Assembly (NCBI GenBank): GCA_035048485.1 | Contig: CM068585.1 | Coordinates: forward strand, 57,198,198 to 57,262,197 | Length of the DNA: 64,000 nucleotides | Direction: 5' to 3' | DNA from: Pteria penguin | Lineage: Eukaryota; Mollusca; Bivalvia; Pterioida; Pteriidae | Shown here: positions 39,701 through 54,700 of the stretch, in pieces | How the letters are laid out: every line of letters begins with the position of its first letter | Numbering within the stretch: the stretch's first letter is position 1 | Made by a program: the position numbers and the translations under genes | Notes under the pieces: model-generated | The model's database searches: none | Seen by the model: the letters and a program-made list of their open reading frames with translations, nothing else | What the model was told of the DNA's origin: nothing

Positions 39701-42700
39701 GTTGATAATTTTGATGTTTAAATCTAAGAAAGGTGTAGATTTATCTCAAGTATTAGCTTTATTCAATGTGAGCTCTGGTGGATAAATTTCTGATATAAAT
39801 TGTTGGAATTCAGGGTTGTCGATAACCAAAATATCATCCAGATATCTACAAGTATAGTATGGTGATCTCGATATAGTTAAAAACACTAAACTAAGAGAAC
39901 TTTTACTTAAAGGTCCAAAATACAGAGAACCCAGATCATTCACATGGAGCCAAAATTTTGAGAATATTATGAACTGCTGCGAGGAATATGCCACACGATG
40001 GGCAAAAAGAGAGGAAGTACAAGTCGACACTCTTTCGGAATGGATAAAATCTATTGCAGTACTGCTGAGATCAAAAATTAGAAAATTACAAGGTTCTGTA
40101 AACACCAGATTCGAATCTATTTTTAAAGATCCTGATGTTGTCAGAGAACTTACCTTCCTCCAAGAACATTATATCATTACACCAGCAGATAAAGCATCTA
40201 ATAATTATACATTTACTTGTAAGAAATATAACTTTGACAGCCTAGTGAAAGAATTAGGATTAAATTCAACTCCAGGAAATCCTACTTATACTCTCACGAA
40301 CTTTTCTTTTTCGGAAGTACTCGAGAATCATAAATCTGTCCTCAATACGTTTAGTATTGACTCAAATAAATTGAATTTAGAACTTCCATATTTGTACTGT
40401 AATCCAAAAATGCACAAAACTCCGTACAAACAACGCTTTATCGCTGGTTCCTCGAAGTGTTCCACAAAATCTGTATCGATGCTACTCACAAAAATATTAT
40501 CAGAAATTAAATCTGGCCTTCATAGATATTGCGAAACAGTATATTCCAGAAGTGGAATTAATCAAATGTGGATCCTTAAAAATTCAGAAGAGTTGTTAGA
40601 ACATCTAAAATCAAAAAGTTTTACTAAAATTCACTCCATCAAGTCTTTTGACTTTTCGACTCTGTACACAACGATCCCTCATCAGAAATTAAAAGACAGA
40701 TTAGCGGAAATTATTCAAAATGCATTTACTAGTAAAAACGGAAGCCGCAAATTCAAATATATAGTAATAGGCCACGATAAAACTTACTTTGTTAGGGAAA
40801 ATTCTGATTCCAAAAATAAATACACTGAAACAGCTGTCATTCAGGTGTTGAACTTTCTTATCGATAACATTTTTGTGGTGTTTGGAGGTAAGGTTTTTCA
40901 ACAATTTGTCGGCATTCCAATGGGCACTAACTGTGCTCCGCTTCTGGCTGACATATTCCTTTATTCATACGAAGCTGAGTTCATTCAGTCTTTGCTTTCG
41001 CAAGGAAAAAAACAATTGGCTCTTGGCTTCAATTTTACTTACAGATAAATAGATGACTTGCTTTCAATTAATAATCCTTCATTCGCGGATTACCTTAGCA
41101 TCATCTATCCAAGTGAACTGGAGGTCAAAGAAACCACAGAAACTAGTAATTCTACTTCGTATTTAGATATTATGTTGTCTTTCGACATTAATGGTCAATT
41201 GAACACCTCACTCTATGACAAACGTGACGATTTCAATTTCGCTATCACAAACTTTCCTTTCATAAGTAGCAACATTCCATCATCGCCCGCATACGGCGTA
41301 TTCATATCTCAGTTAATACGTTATTCCAGAGCATGTTCAAATTACAATGACTTTGTTCTGAGGGCTAGGCGACTTTCAGTTAAGCTGCTCAACCAGGGTT
41401 ATATATGTGCTAGACTAGCATCGTCACTGAGGAAGTTCTACGGTCGTTACGAGACTCTTATTACTCCATATGATATCTCGTTATCCAGACTTTTAAATGA
41501 TATTCTGGACTGAGACCGATTCCGATCACTTTACACAGATTTGACACCTTCTATACTAGAAGGTTACCTACTTCGACTTCTCCATATATATATACATATG
41601 GAATTCACACGATTTGACTCTTTCTACGGGGCATATGTGACGGGTGTTGCTAGCAAGCAGGAGATGCTCACTCTCCCCGGGCACCTGATCTCACTCCATC
41701 ACAGGGGTTCACATATGCTCTTCAAGTAGACATATTTTGTTATTTTCCATTTGTTTTTCATTTTCACTGATTTTGTATGTCCTATGGTTTCATGATTTTT
41801 GGACTTGTGGTTTGGATTTATCCATCATCTTTACATTATTGAATTTGTCAATGAGGTCAAAACGTTTTGATTTTTGAAGAGAAACCATAAAATCCCTCTC
41901 ATAACAATAAAGAAATAAATCTGCTATCAGAGGCGCGCAGTTAGTACCCATAGGAATCCCAACTATTTGTTGATATATCTTGCCATCAAATTGCACAAAA
42001 ATATTATTCATGAGAAAATCTAGTGCTTTACATAATTCCTTGCAAGTCCAGTATTTATATGAAGTATATTGTTTGTTGGAAAAGAATCCGGAGTTATTGG
42101 AAGTACATATGTACGTTTTAGATTCTCTGTGAAAACACCATTGTATAAGAGAAAGCAACTTGCTTTTAATCAAATCATGAGGCAGAGATGTATAAAGTGT
42201 AGAAAAATCAAATGTAGAAATTTGAGTCGCTTTGAAATTTAGCGAAAGAAGTTTGTCTATAACTTCATGAGAATTTTTAATCGACCAAAAGTAATTGATG
42301 TTACTATTATGAAATGCGACATCACAATATTTGATAATATGATCTTTTATAGCAGTTAGAGCAGACGTAATATGCTTCGATAGTACCGTAGTAGAGCAGT
42401 GGCTAGAATTAGATATGAAACGTGATTTATATGGACTTTTATGTAGTTTTGGGAGCCAATATATGATTGGTAGATCAGATTTATCAGTTTTAATTTTAAA
42501 GTCGGACATGGTCATGAGGTGATCATGCAAGGTGCTGTCTTTTGAGGTAGGGCTTTCCACATATGTATGAGTGGAGTTTAATTCGTTGTTAAGTACTTCA
42601 ATATAATATAGTTTTCAAACAACTATTATGTTATTACCTGCTTTATCAGCAGGAACAAAGACATATTTAGCATGTAAGTCAGCTATCTTCTTTTAAATAG

Positions 42701-45700
42701 AATTTGCCGTCAATGTATTAGGCTGTTGAAATAAATGCGGATTTTCCGTAAAGTTCTTAATACGAATATCGACAATTCTTAAAATCTCGTATTTCCAATC
42801 ATTAAGAGCATGAACCTTTACCTGTTCTTTTTTACACCAACGTTTACAATATGTAGTTAAAGCATCTTCTATAACGTCACGGCATTTATTGAAATCTATC
42901 CTGGACGGTAACCTATATTTAGGTCCTTTTCCAAAAAGGGTGCGCAATTTCTTGTCCGAAATACAGTATAGGTCACCAGTAATAACATGACCTGCCGGTT
43001 TATAAACATATTTAGATTTTTCACAAGAACACGACGAAGGAATAGAGTCTGAAACATCAGGGTTAGATGTAACTTTATTATAATTTAGAATAAGATTTCT
43101 TATAGGCTTTTTGTACTGGTAACAAATAAGTGGAGGTTCTAAATTCTCAAAATATTGGGGGATTTTAGATGTGACTCTATGATCACGGAAAATATTAGAA
43201 ATGTTAAGTAGATCGAAGATACATTCAAATATCAAAAAAGAAATATACTAATAATATCTTTATGCTTTCTTATCTAAACCGATATTTATGTAGAAATGCA
43301 GAGCGAGTCAGGAGTACCAATGGCAGCAGTAGGAGGTGGTATAGGGACAATAGTAGCAGTTGTCCTTATCATCATAGTTGTGGTTATAGTTATAAGAAGG
43401 TGTGTTCACTGTTTTGTTCGATTTAAAGATTTAAAAATAAATATTTATGTTTATTTCTCTTATTTCTCTTTCGTCTTTGTGCTCCAATTATACAACATCG
43501 ACAACTCATTTCATTGACCTTAAAATCAACCAGTGATACCGTTAGAAATAGATAGTCCACAAGCAGCGCTATCGACTTAGTGGTAATAATATATGTAAGA
43601 GCATAGATATTTATATTAACAATGCCTTAGTATCGTCTTGTATTTTGAAGTGGTGAACATTTAATTGCAGATTTAAAAATGATCAAAATGCCTTTTGCTC
43701 AAGGACAACCTATACAGCTGGAAATGATGGTATGTTTTATTCTTTAATCAGTATAATAGAAAATTATGTTATTCAATCATCATAAATAAGTACAATTGGA
43801 ATTGACCTGTATTAAAGTTATTGTACCTTATGAGTCTCTTCGTTGATGCTTAAAGCCGAAATTACGGATATCCAAAGATAATATATTTGAAGAACTAATT
43901 TCAAAATATTTTTATATACTTCTTAGTGTGAAACGTTATTCAAAAATTTACTATTGTATTATTTGAAAATATAAATTTCATTTTAAATAAAACATAATAT
44001 GACAATTAATATTTTTACTCGAATTTCAACACTTGTATTTAGTGTCTGTATATTATACAGATCATATCTATCTCAATGTCGGAAACATTTCTTGGAACGA
44101 TATAAACGCTCAAGGCACTTCAATGACTACAGCTACAACAGGACACAAGGACTCCAATCGGAAAATAGGTGACTTTACTGATTGGATAGCATGTGAAGAT
44201 TTCAAAGCATATGTAACTTCCAAGAAGGCTGATGGGAGCCTGATAAAGGAGTATAATGTAAGATACTGCAAGCGTCCATTTAAATAGCATTCATTATCTA
44301 TACATATTCTATCAGTATTTTTAGTCAACTATTCAATGGCGAATTTAAGGGAAGACCCACATGTATAGATGACAAGGTAGAATTAGTATAAGTAAAACTC
44401 CAGATCTGGCACCCAAAATGGCTGAGTATTTTGATAATTACTTGACTTTCACATGTCGGCCCTCTTTTCGTAAATCCTGAATCCGCCACTGCTGTTTGTA
44501 TGACACTGTCATTCTATCAAGGTATATTATCTCAATAAAAGGAAGTTTCCGAAATTAAAAAAAATATTATCACATGTTTTTATGTTTATGCAGTGAAAAA
44601 TGTTTGGCATAGTGACGTCATCGCGTGGAAAAAAAATTGTGTCAAGCCGGTGTTAGTGTAAACATGTGATAAAAAGAATCTGAAATGAATTTTCATTTCA
44701 TACAGTATTTATGAAACGAGTTGTGTGTTTTATATCCCCTCGCCAAGACTCGAGGATATCAAACAACCAAACAACTCGTTTCATTAATATCGTATGAAAT
44801 GAAAATTCATTTCAGATCCTACATACATATATTTATTTATTTATTTATCTATTTATTTATCTATTTATTTATATATCAATCTGTGCCTTTTAATTCCTGT
44901 TCAATACAACGTTATTTTTCAATACCATTCGTAGTAACGTTAAGACATTCCATAATGTCACTGGTATTATGCTCTATTGAAAACTGCATAAGTAACTGAG
45001 TGAAGATTGTTTACGCAAATGGTGAAAATGCAGAAGTCTAATTTTTTTTTTTTTTTTTTGCACATTTAAATTTTATCCTTGGCTGTTTGCAATCATGTGA
45101 TTGCTCTGTATAGTATATAAAGTATTAACAATAAACGTTCAAAAGAGCAAGGATATGTTGCCCAATTTGGTAATCAAATTTTTTCGTAAACTATAAATGA
45201 AAGCGTACCAATAATATTCATAGCTTTGTCCAGCTTATAACAGGTGTAACTGTGTATAAATACTTGCATAAAAGTATAGTTTTACAACAAAACACCAATT
45301 AATTTAATTCAATTAAATTGAAATTATGTTGATATTTTAAGATGTAAGAGAGGAAGACACATTTCGAATAGATGTATAACAGTTTTTATGTAAAATTACA
45401 CAACAAATGGAGTTGAGAAATAAGTTGCAGTACAGCATTTGATTTGGCATCTTGATCTTTGCAATTTAGACCCCTTGATATAATGTTATGAGCCGCCAGA
45501 GTGACGTCACAATGACACCACATTATGTTTTGGCTAGTTTTCTGTATGTTGTTGATCTGTCATGAAACTAAAACCATACAATACCTTTGTGATTTTTGTA
45601 TTACGTCACACCACGAATATTTCACGTATATGGTGACGGCATCTGCCTGATGCGGGGCATACAAATTTTGACCTTTGCAACGGACCCACCCGAAGCAGTG

Positions 45701-48700
45701 AGGGATCTTTAACGTGCCATGCATACCACGACACGGGGCCTCGGTTTTTACTGTCTCATCCGAAAGACATGACACCGGCATGACCAGAGCGATACTCGAA
45801 CCCCGGCCTCCCGATCAGGAGTCCGACGCGATACCACTAGGCCACGCCGGCTTTACAATACCTTTGTAATAATTTATTAATTTATTATAGAGTATCCCGT
45901 ATGGTGAACTGTACCCGACATCAGCTGGAAACATGGCGGTCAATAAAGAGAAAAACAGACTTGAAACAATCTTTCCATGTGAGTACAGCATGTATATATA
46001 CCAGTATACATTCATTTCACCAAAATTTGATTTCATCAAAAAAATATAAAAAAAAAAGAAGAAAATTCGAAAATTAAAAAAAAAAAAATGAAGAAAGAAA
46101 AGAAAACAGAAAATAAAATAAAAAGAATAAGAATATGTTTGTTGAACATGATAAAGAGCAAACTGACTTGATAGAAAATCCCAAGATATAGACAGAGTAT
46201 GTTTGAGAGAGGACTACATGGAATTGAAATCATATCATTTCATTTTAAAGGTCTCGTTTGAATGTCTACGCAATTTTAGTTAACCTCAATTAACTAAACT
46301 TCTAATTTCTCCTATGACGTCATATCACATTGTCCTTCGCAAATTCTTTTGGGGGGGGGGGGGGGGGGGTTGTTATGAGTTTAATCTGAATCAATATGAA
46401 TACATGTCACACCTTAACAATCACAAGATATACCGGGGATACCCAAACTACTTTTTTGTCATGAGTAACAAGCAGGGTAAAAAGTTGTAACCGGACCCGA
46501 GGATCGAAACCAGAACCTTTGGCGTTCGGCGCGTACCCTCCCGACATTATTATATCCGTCACATATAAAAAGCTCGACCCGCGATTCACAACACTAAGCT
46601 AATCTATCGGTAATGAACATTGTACTGTAAATATCGAGATCATCACAGAGCTAATATGCACATTACAGTCTTACACGAAAGAATTGGATGGGGCGATAGT
46701 AATAAACCACGTATAATCAGACTTCTTCAGTGTACGAGCCAAGGAATATTGATGAAGGTCCGCAAAACATCCGTCATCATTCTGTCAGATGTATATACAC
46801 GCGGAACTAAATCCGATTTTAAGATCTGCAACTTGCAAATTGAAACGGTTCTTCACTTCCGAATCGATCATAAGGTTTATTTTTGTATGTTTTTAAGCCG
46901 CAAACCTAGGAAACAAGACTACCTCAAAACATTTATAACATATTAAATAATTGCACTGCATGTGCATTTCGACAACCTCTGCTTCTGATAATTGTCTTTT
47001 TATATCGATTTTTACTGTTTGCATGCATGAATATTTCATTGTTAAATGCCTTATAACATCATCATTCTATCACAATGTCATGTGTGTCACTGGGTTTTTC
47101 TTTCACCTTATTAGATCTCCTTCTATTACTTTATATCTCCCTTAGATGATAAAACAAGAATTACACTGATCCAGACCGGAAATACTTCAGACTATATCAA
47201 CGCTAACTATATCCATGTGAGTATAAATTTAGCATTCTTATGTAATATACCCGTTATACAGTATATGAATCAGTGATCAGACGGAAAAATTAATGAAAGA
47301 ATATAATTTTCTTCCGTTGTGGGATTTTAATGATAATTAATGAATGACATTAATGATAAATACAGAACATATGTACCTTTTAATACTTAATAATTTATTT
47401 TTCTATGGAGGTATAGAAGTAAAGCCGATTTATAAATTGTATAATCCACTTTGTGATGTAAAGATGATGGATAAATGCAAATCATAAGTCAGAAAATCAT
47501 GAAATCAGAGGACATACAAAATCAGTGGCAACCAAACCAAGTGGAAAACAACAAAATATATCTACTTGAAGAGGATATGTGAACCCCTATGATGAAGTGA
47601 GATCAGGTGCCCGGGGAGATTGAGCATTTCTTGCTTGCTAGCAACACCCGTCACATATACCAAGGAGAAAGAGTCAAATCGTGTAAATTCCATATATATT
47701 TATATATGGAGAAGTCAAAGTAGGTAAACTTCCAGTATAGAAGGTGTCAAATCAGTGTAAAGTGGTCGAAATCGGTCTCAGTCCAGAATATCATTTAAAA
47801 GTCTGGATAACGAGATATCATATGGAGTAATAAGAGTCTCGTAACGACCATAGAACTTCCTCAGTGACGTTGCTAGTTTAGCACATATATAACCCTTGTT
47901 GAGTAGCTTATCTGAATTTCGTCTAGCCCACAGAACAAAGTCATTGTAATTTGAACATCCTCTGGAATAACGTATTAACTGAGATATGAATACGCCGTAT
48001 GCGGGCGATAATGGAATGTTGCTACTTATGAAAGGAAATTTTGTGATAGCGAAATTGAAATCGTCACGTTTGTCATAGAGTGAGGTGTTCAATTGACCAT
48101 TAATGTCGAAAGACAACATAATATCTAAATACGAAGTAGAATTACTACTTTCTGTGGTTTCTTTGACCTCCAGTTCACTTGGATAGATGATGCTAAGGCA
48201 ACCCGCGAAAGAAGGATTATTAATTGAAAGCAAGTCATCTATATATCTGTAAGTGAAATTGGAGCCAAGAACCAATTGTTTCTTTCCTTGCGATAGCAAA
48301 GACTGAATGAATACAGCTTTGTATGAGTAAAGGAATATGTCAGCCAGAAGCGGGACACAAATACTGCCCCTTGGAATGCCGACAATTTGTTGAAAAACCT
48401 TGTCTCCAAACACCACAAAAATGTTAAGAACTTTCAACATCAGGATGACATCTGTTTCAGTGTATTAATTTTTGGAATTAGAATTTTCCCTAACAAAATA
48501 AGTTTTATCATGGCCTATAACTATATATCTGAATTTGCGGCTTCCGTTTTTACTAGTAAATGCATTTTAAATAATTTCTGCTAATCTGTCTTTTAATTTC
48601 TGATGAAAAATCGTTGTGTAAAGAGTCGAAAAGTGAAAAGACTTGATGGAGTGAATTTTAGTAAAACTTTTTGATTTTAGATGTTCTAACAACTCTTTTG

Positions 48701-51700
48701 ACTTTTTTATGGATCCACATTTGATTAATTCCACTTCTGGAATATACTATTTCGCAATACCTATGAAGGCCAGATTTTATTTCTGATAATATTTTTGTGA
48801 GTAGCATCGATAAAGATTTTGTGGAACACTTCGAGGAACCAGCGATAAAGCGTCGTTTGTAAGGATTTTTGTGCATTTTTGAAATGCAGTACAAATATAT
48901 AAGTTCTTAATTTAATTTATATGTCTCAATACCAAACGTATTGAGGACAGATTTATGATTCTCAAGTACTTCCGAAAAAGAAAAGTTCGTGAGAGTATCT
49001 GTAGGATTTCCTGAAGCTGAATTTAATCGTAATTCTTTCACTAGGCTGTCAGAGTAATATTTCTTAAAAGTAAATGTATAATTATTAGACGCGTTATCTG
49101 CTGGTATAATGATGTTCTTGGAGGAAAGTAAGTTCTCTGATAACATCAGGATCTTTAAATATAGATTCGAATCTGGTGTTTACAGAGCCTTGTAATTTTT
49201 CAATTTTTGATCTCAGCAGTACTGCAATAGATTTTATCCATTCCGAAAGAGTGTCGACCTGTACTTTCTCTGTATTGGCCCTTCGTGTAGCATATTCCTC
49301 GCAGCAGTTCATAATATTCTCAAACTTTTGGCTATTGATCTGGGTTCTCTGTATTTTGGACCTTAAAGTAAAAGTTTTATTTTAATTTGGTGTTTTTAGC
49401 AATATCAAGATCGACAGTAATGACATGACCACAAGGAGAATATACAAAATTAGGTGAGGAACAGGCACACGGTTGAGTATGGCATACAGGGTTGCTAAGA
49501 TCAAGACACTGTAGAAACCCTTTGTAATTCTAGATTTTGGATGCAATTGATGGTGTGTAGCTATAGGAAATAAATGGTGGATCTTTGTTTTTGAAATGTG
49601 AATCAGTTTTACTTCTTTATCCGCGATGGGACTAATAGAGAAGCGGAATAAAGATATGCTTTGCTTTTAATCAGATTGAGTCGCAACAGAAAAATACATT
49701 ATTAATGCCATTCCCTATTATTTAATTCTTTGTTAAAAAGAAACAAACATTTTGATGAACATATTGAATTTGATGCGGAACATTGGGCGTGAATAATTTG
49801 TCATGTGATTTATGAAATGAATTTTTCATGAAAAAGAAAACAGATTTCCCTTTGGCTATGAATGACTGTTCTGATCTGCTTCCTGTTTATACTGTTACGT
49901 TTTGAACGGTAGTATAAATACTTTATTTAATAAGATAATCATTTGGTGCTTCCGCTTCCGGTAAATGTCCTACGTAGCTCAATTGGCGACTTCAATATTA
50001 AATTACAATCTCCAAAGCAGAGTTGTCGTTCCTTTACAATCTACACACACCTCTGCCAACGTCTCAGGTTTTACAAGAGTTTTGCCTCTAGACGATATGA
50101 CTTCGTCTTCAATGGCTTTATTAGTTAAATTTAAAGCATTTATCATTTTACATTGATTTTTAATCGGGCCTCTACAAGAAATCAACCCCGAATTTCTACC
50201 GCACTATATTTTCTCAGCGTACAAATCAGCGAACATACAGTTTGTGAATAACACTATCATTTGCACCTCATTGTCTAATTTTGCCCAGAAAACTTGAGTA
50301 CGATGACATTGTTTCCCCCAAACACGCCAAACAGTCTATATTTTCTGCCTTCTGACTAGGGACTACTTTCAGTAGTTGGCAGAGACTAAAGGGAGTGCAA
50401 GGACCGTAACTCTGCCTTGGAGATTGATTAAATTGTACTAAAGTGAGTGTTATGATAAGTGACGAAACCAAAAAGTCCTTTATTACCATAACATCCGGAA
50501 TCCTTCTTTGTCTAACAATCTACTTATATTTTAGGGAAAAGAAAAAGAGAAAAAGTATATAGCTACTCAAGGTATGAATCAACAAAAATCAACCGATAAA
50601 ACTGTGCTCCTTCAAAGTGTAGTAACCTAAGGTTATCTTCCAAAGTGTACTTTATACAGTCTTATTGTACTCTTTTTAACTAAAAACTTACATCTTCAAT
50701 CAATATGACATGGACTCATGGACTAAAATTTCAGTTTATATTTAACCGGGCCTCTGTCAAACACGATAATCGATTTCTTGACGATGGTGTGGCTGTGTAA
50801 CGTGGGAAAAATAGTCATGCTGACAGGTGTTTTCGAAGGTGGAAAGGTAAATGTTTGTCATTAGCACTTCAATTTTGTAAATTAAAATCATGCATTTGCC
50901 AAGAGGTTCTCGAAAGATTCTGTCAAACCAGAGTGTAAAAGCCATGAATGAAAAATTAAAAAGTAAGACACTTATTCCTTATATTTACATTTAAAGACAT
51001 CTTTATAATAAGCATTTTTGAAAATATTCTCTATATTGAGTCTTTTCGTTAAACAGAGAATCAGAGTTATTTCCCATTTTAAACGGTATCTGACGTTAAT
51101 CAGTTACGACATCATCAATTTCCTATGAAAATATCATATGTGGACTATGATTTCCCAAGGTTTAGATCGGTCTCCAAAGAATTTGATGACGTCATAATTG
51201 TTTTACGTCAGATACCGTCCCAAATGGGAAGTTACTCTGTGTAACGAAAATACCCAATATCTATATATGATGGATTGAAGGTTTTGTGTATGTCAATTTT
51301 CTCTACTAGGAGGAATGAAATTTAGTTAACTGCAATATAGGAAATATACTGTTTAATTTCTAAAATACTGAATGCTTCTTTTATTCATAAACAGATTTGA
51401 GATGATTTCAAATATTAGTATTTTCACGACAATAATGCATTTGAACAAAATGATCTAATTAAGAATTCAAACCCGCACTGGAAAATTATGTCAGTTGACA
51501 AAACAAAATGTCAGACAAACACCGCGAACGAAGCATGTGTGTTTAATTCTGCTATTTTTTACGGTGTCAGTGTTACATGCTGACACTAAAAGTGCAGTTT
51601 TAGAAGTTTGAATGGCTAATGACTCCACAGATTAACAACAATTGCAACATGTTATATTGGGGGTTATCATTTTGAGATGAATGCCCACTGACAGAGTTGC

Positions 51701-54700
51701 ATCTGATTATCAACAAAGGCATCGCGTCTTATTAAGTATGATCCGCCGTCTTTAAATTAATGTGCGCACGTGATGTGATTTCGGCTAATCCGAGTTCATG
51801 GTCAAATGAACATAAAAATCAAATAGGCGTTCAACAATTTGCAATGTAAAGATATATATCTTTGAACACCGAAACTATAATCATCATAATAAAACAACCA
51901 TGTCTCATTATTGTTGACTGTAATTTATTAACATATAAATACCTTGTAGAACAAATGCAAGAAGTACTGGCCAAATGTCAATAAGAGTAGAAAACATGGA
52001 GGATTTACATTATCGGTAATCCACAAGCGAATGTATTCATACTACACACAGAGAGAAATGACATTAAAAGACAAAGAGGTTAATTTAGATGAAATTTACA
52101 TTAAACATTCATAAATATCAATAGATCTTGAAAAGTGAATTTACTGCATTTGCATTAGTTGCCATCGTATTTAACATTATTTATATTTATTCCTTTGGAG
52201 TATCAAGCTCGTAAAAAGGAGGGTTTGACTTAAATGTTACTATTCTGGGATCCTGATGTTGTGCGGTTTCGACACGTCATACAGTTTCCTCCACTTTAAT
52301 CATATCTATGCAGTGTTGAACTATTATTGTGTTGTCTGTAAATTTCCTCCATGGATTCCTACTGTTCTGCTTAGTTAGTGCCACAGTGTTGTTTTATCAG
52401 TACATAGTTTGCTCTACATATACTTATACTCTGGTATCCGTGCTTTCGGCCTTTAAATATCACATATTGTCAAAATGCGCATATAGTGCACTGAACCAAT
52501 ACAGGTATATATCTGCTTATATCTATTAATGTAGACCAAACAAACACGACATATTCATCATTTCCAATTCACGGCATGGCCTGAGCATGGTGTCACAGAT
52601 CCTGTCCTTCTTGTACAATTCCGCAAACGAGTGGAATCCACTAAATCCGAGTTAGACGGACCACTGCTTGTACATGGCAGGTAAACAAATACTACCATGG
52701 GATTTATAAACCTTTACTGTAAATATCGGGTTATCTCATGAAATATGAAAATAAGAATCAAGCCTAGGTTTTATACTTTTATCACTCAGAGCTTTAAAGA
52801 CTACAAAGTAAAAACGAAGAAGTACCGAAGGGTAAACCATTTCTCATAGTACATGGAATGAAAGGACAATATCGTGTATATTGTCATATTCAGACAAGTA
52901 TGAACCCCAATAAAATCGAGGTGACACCATGTGCCCGGGAGGAGTAAGCGTCCCCTGGTTGCATAAAACACCCGTCGCAAAAGTCCTGCAATAACTTTTC
53001 AAGTCTAGGAAGTAAATACATAAATATACACGTATGAACACATGAAGGAGACAAAAGCACTAAGTGAAATTTTCCTATTCAAAGCAAGAAATGTTCTTTA
53101 ACTGAAATTCCGGTGTCGGAAATGCATGTGAACAAATGTCTGTATATATATACAGAATGATCTTTACATTATAATTAAATCATGTATAATAAATATTTTA
53201 TGACATCAAGTTGGAAAATATATCCTAGATTTATATGTACAATATATTTATCATACAGTGCTGGAATAGGAAGAACTGGGACCTACATTGCCCTAGATGA
53301 ACTCGTTCAGACAGCAACACAAACGAACAGAATCAATGTCAAGGAATTTGTAAAGCAAATGAGAGAGTGTAGAATGAATATGATTCAGCAACCGGTAATT
53401 ACAAAATAACTTACTCAATTTGTATTTCGTGAAAATCTATATATCTATTCTAAAAGATTCTGCATATATCTCTTACCCATTCATTTTACAAGTGCTTCTG
53501 ACCAGTCCATCCTTTGACCTTGGCTTTGTAACAATAATATAGCCTTTATTCTTGTATAACATGTACTCTATGTGAAATAAATATCATATTTTGAACTCAT
53601 CAAATTGTTAATCTACATACAGACATATTGACATATGTTTCCCATTTAATTCCGTTCTCCTTGTACATGTGCGCGCATATTTTGCCATGGAATGAAATAT
53701 TTTAACTTCGATTTTAGCTGCAATATGTGTTACTGCATGAAGCGATCCTGGAAGAATTACAGCTTCCCGAGACTACCATAGCCATGTCAGATATCGCAAC
53801 AATCACTCAGCAACGTGTGAGAGAGGAATATGAGGTAAGACAAGACTACCATAGCCATGTCAGATATCGCGACAATTAATCAGCAACGTGTGAGAGAGGA
53901 ATATGAGGTAAGACAAGACTACCATAGCCATGTCAGATATCGTGACAATTAATCAGCAACGTGTGAGAGAGGAATATGAGGTAAGACACATACATCGACC
54001 TACATATACATACATTTTGTGACTGGCTTTTTTAAATTGTCATACATATAGTAGTACATTATTTCAGTAAAATATGAAAACAACGTCTAAAGTTATCTGA
54101 AAATATGTCTTCACACCTTATGCACTATGTTAAAATATTAAATGGTAACATCTAGAGTCCAGTATCACATGGTAGCATTATTTACTTTTTAAATGGTAGC
54201 ATTTCCAGTGGCGGCATGATTTTAATATTAAATCGTAGTTTTCAGATTCTGGTACGTTTGAATTCTCATTACATGGTAGCATGATTTAAATGGTAGCATT
54301 TAGAGTCTAGCATTATATGTCAGCATGGATTAGATATTAAATATAATAGAATAGAATTTAGAGTTTTGTATTGCAGGGTAACATTATTTAAATATTAAAT
54401 GGTAACTTTCGGATTCTAGTATTTTTAACTCTTATTATGTATTATGTATAGCTCTATGGTGACTTCTGCCACATAACTGAGCCAGTAACTCCTTTTTTTT
54501 TCTTTAGCATGATTTAGATATTAAATGGTCTAGTATGGTAGCAATAAGAGTCTAGAATCACATGATAACACGATTTAAATATTAGATGGTAGCATCCGCA
54601 ATTTAGTACCTTTAACCTCTCTTTATATGCCAGCATGATTTAAATATCTATTTATTAAATAAGCATCTATAATTTAAACAATATAATGTAACAATGTTAT

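Noticed and set aside
38345..43321. The two exon-5-like segments as a target-site duplication of the family B insertion
   Set aside because: They are only about 75-80% similar, whereas the B element is nearly identical to B5; the duplication must be far older than the insertion.
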